Source: Caecitellus pseudoparvulus (taxonomy: Eukaryota > Bigyra: Bicosoecida). Taken from it: a DNA stretch of 64,000 bases. A model generated the notes under the pieces. That model saw only the letters and a list, made by a program, of their open reading frames with translations. It ran no database searches and was not told the DNA's origin. Position numbers and translations under genes: made by a program. The stretch lies in assembly GCA_965644315.1 (NCBI GenBank), contig CBFFRQ010000032.1, forward strand, positions 124,001 through 188,000. The letters are read 5' to 3'. Positions 63,938 to 64,000 of this stretch are shown piece by piece (the stretch's first letter is position 1; each line of letters starts with the position of its first letter).

Positions 63938-64000
63938 GCCTGACTAGAGCGCGCTCGGGGCGCTCCAGCGAAATGGCGGCCACACCCAACTGTTGCATGC

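Overview
This window looks like nuclear DNA of a GC-rich, gene-dense, unicellular eukaryote (protist). Genes lie on both strands with short intergenic gaps. They are split by short GT-AG introns (about 63 to 224 bases where I could place both ends). Mitochondrial proteins carry N-terminal presequences (EF-Tu, an ATP12-like assembly factor). The families are eukaryotic: tubulin-tyrosine-ligase-like enzyme with a WW domain, four-domain voltage-gated cation channel, BPI/LBP-like protein, nucleotide-sugar transporter, ZNF598/Hel2-like ubiquitin ligase. A free-living GC-rich stramenopile or similar alga/flagellate is plausible, but the lineage is inference. Most multi-exon models here were built by hand from splice-site phase and protein continuity.

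Layout. 1-3.5 kb: three minus-strand genes (EF-hand/CorA-like transporter cut by the window edge, short-chain dehydrogenase, nucleotide-sugar transporter), divergent from a TTL-WW protein (3.8-7.9 kb). 8-16.8 kb: an unknown protein, a serine/threonine kinase, mitochondrial EF-Tu, and a second unknown protein. 16.9-18.6 kb: a DusA-type tRNA-dihydrouridine synthase.

18.5-28.9 kb is the accessory part. It is a tandem segmental duplication of about 5 kb per unit. Each unit holds the 3' tail of the dihydrouridine synthase gene, a GT-rich gene for a protein with a novel N-terminal region and 38-residue ankyrin repeats (5 repeats in one copy, 8 in the other), and a convergent, stop-containing fragment resembling the C-terminus of the ribosome-biogenesis protein UTP20. 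A third Dus tail closes the array. Within the ankyrin repeats the scaffold residues are nearly invariant while a few positions vary from repeat to repeat, as in a recognition surface.

29-32.3 kb: a secreted BPI/LBP-like protein and a 1-Cys peroxiredoxin. 32.4-43.6 kb (minus): a roughly 3,480-residue four-domain channel with an unusual predicted selectivity filter (E/D/E/G) and cysteine-rich clusters ahead of domains II, III and IV. Divergent from it are an FG-GAP/beta-propeller type I membrane protein and a roughly 2,800-residue multipass receptor-like protein (44.2-56.4 kb). 56.5-61.4 kb: ZNF598-like ligase and ATP12-like factor. 61.9-63.9 kb: an unknown protein and a conventional ankyrin protein whose stop codons are 2 bases apart.

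Two genome-wide habits show up. The 5' splice site is mostly GTGCGT (C at +4). A short AT-rich motif, CAA[A/T/C]TTCCGC[A/G]C, recurs in either orientation just upstream of genes or in early introns.
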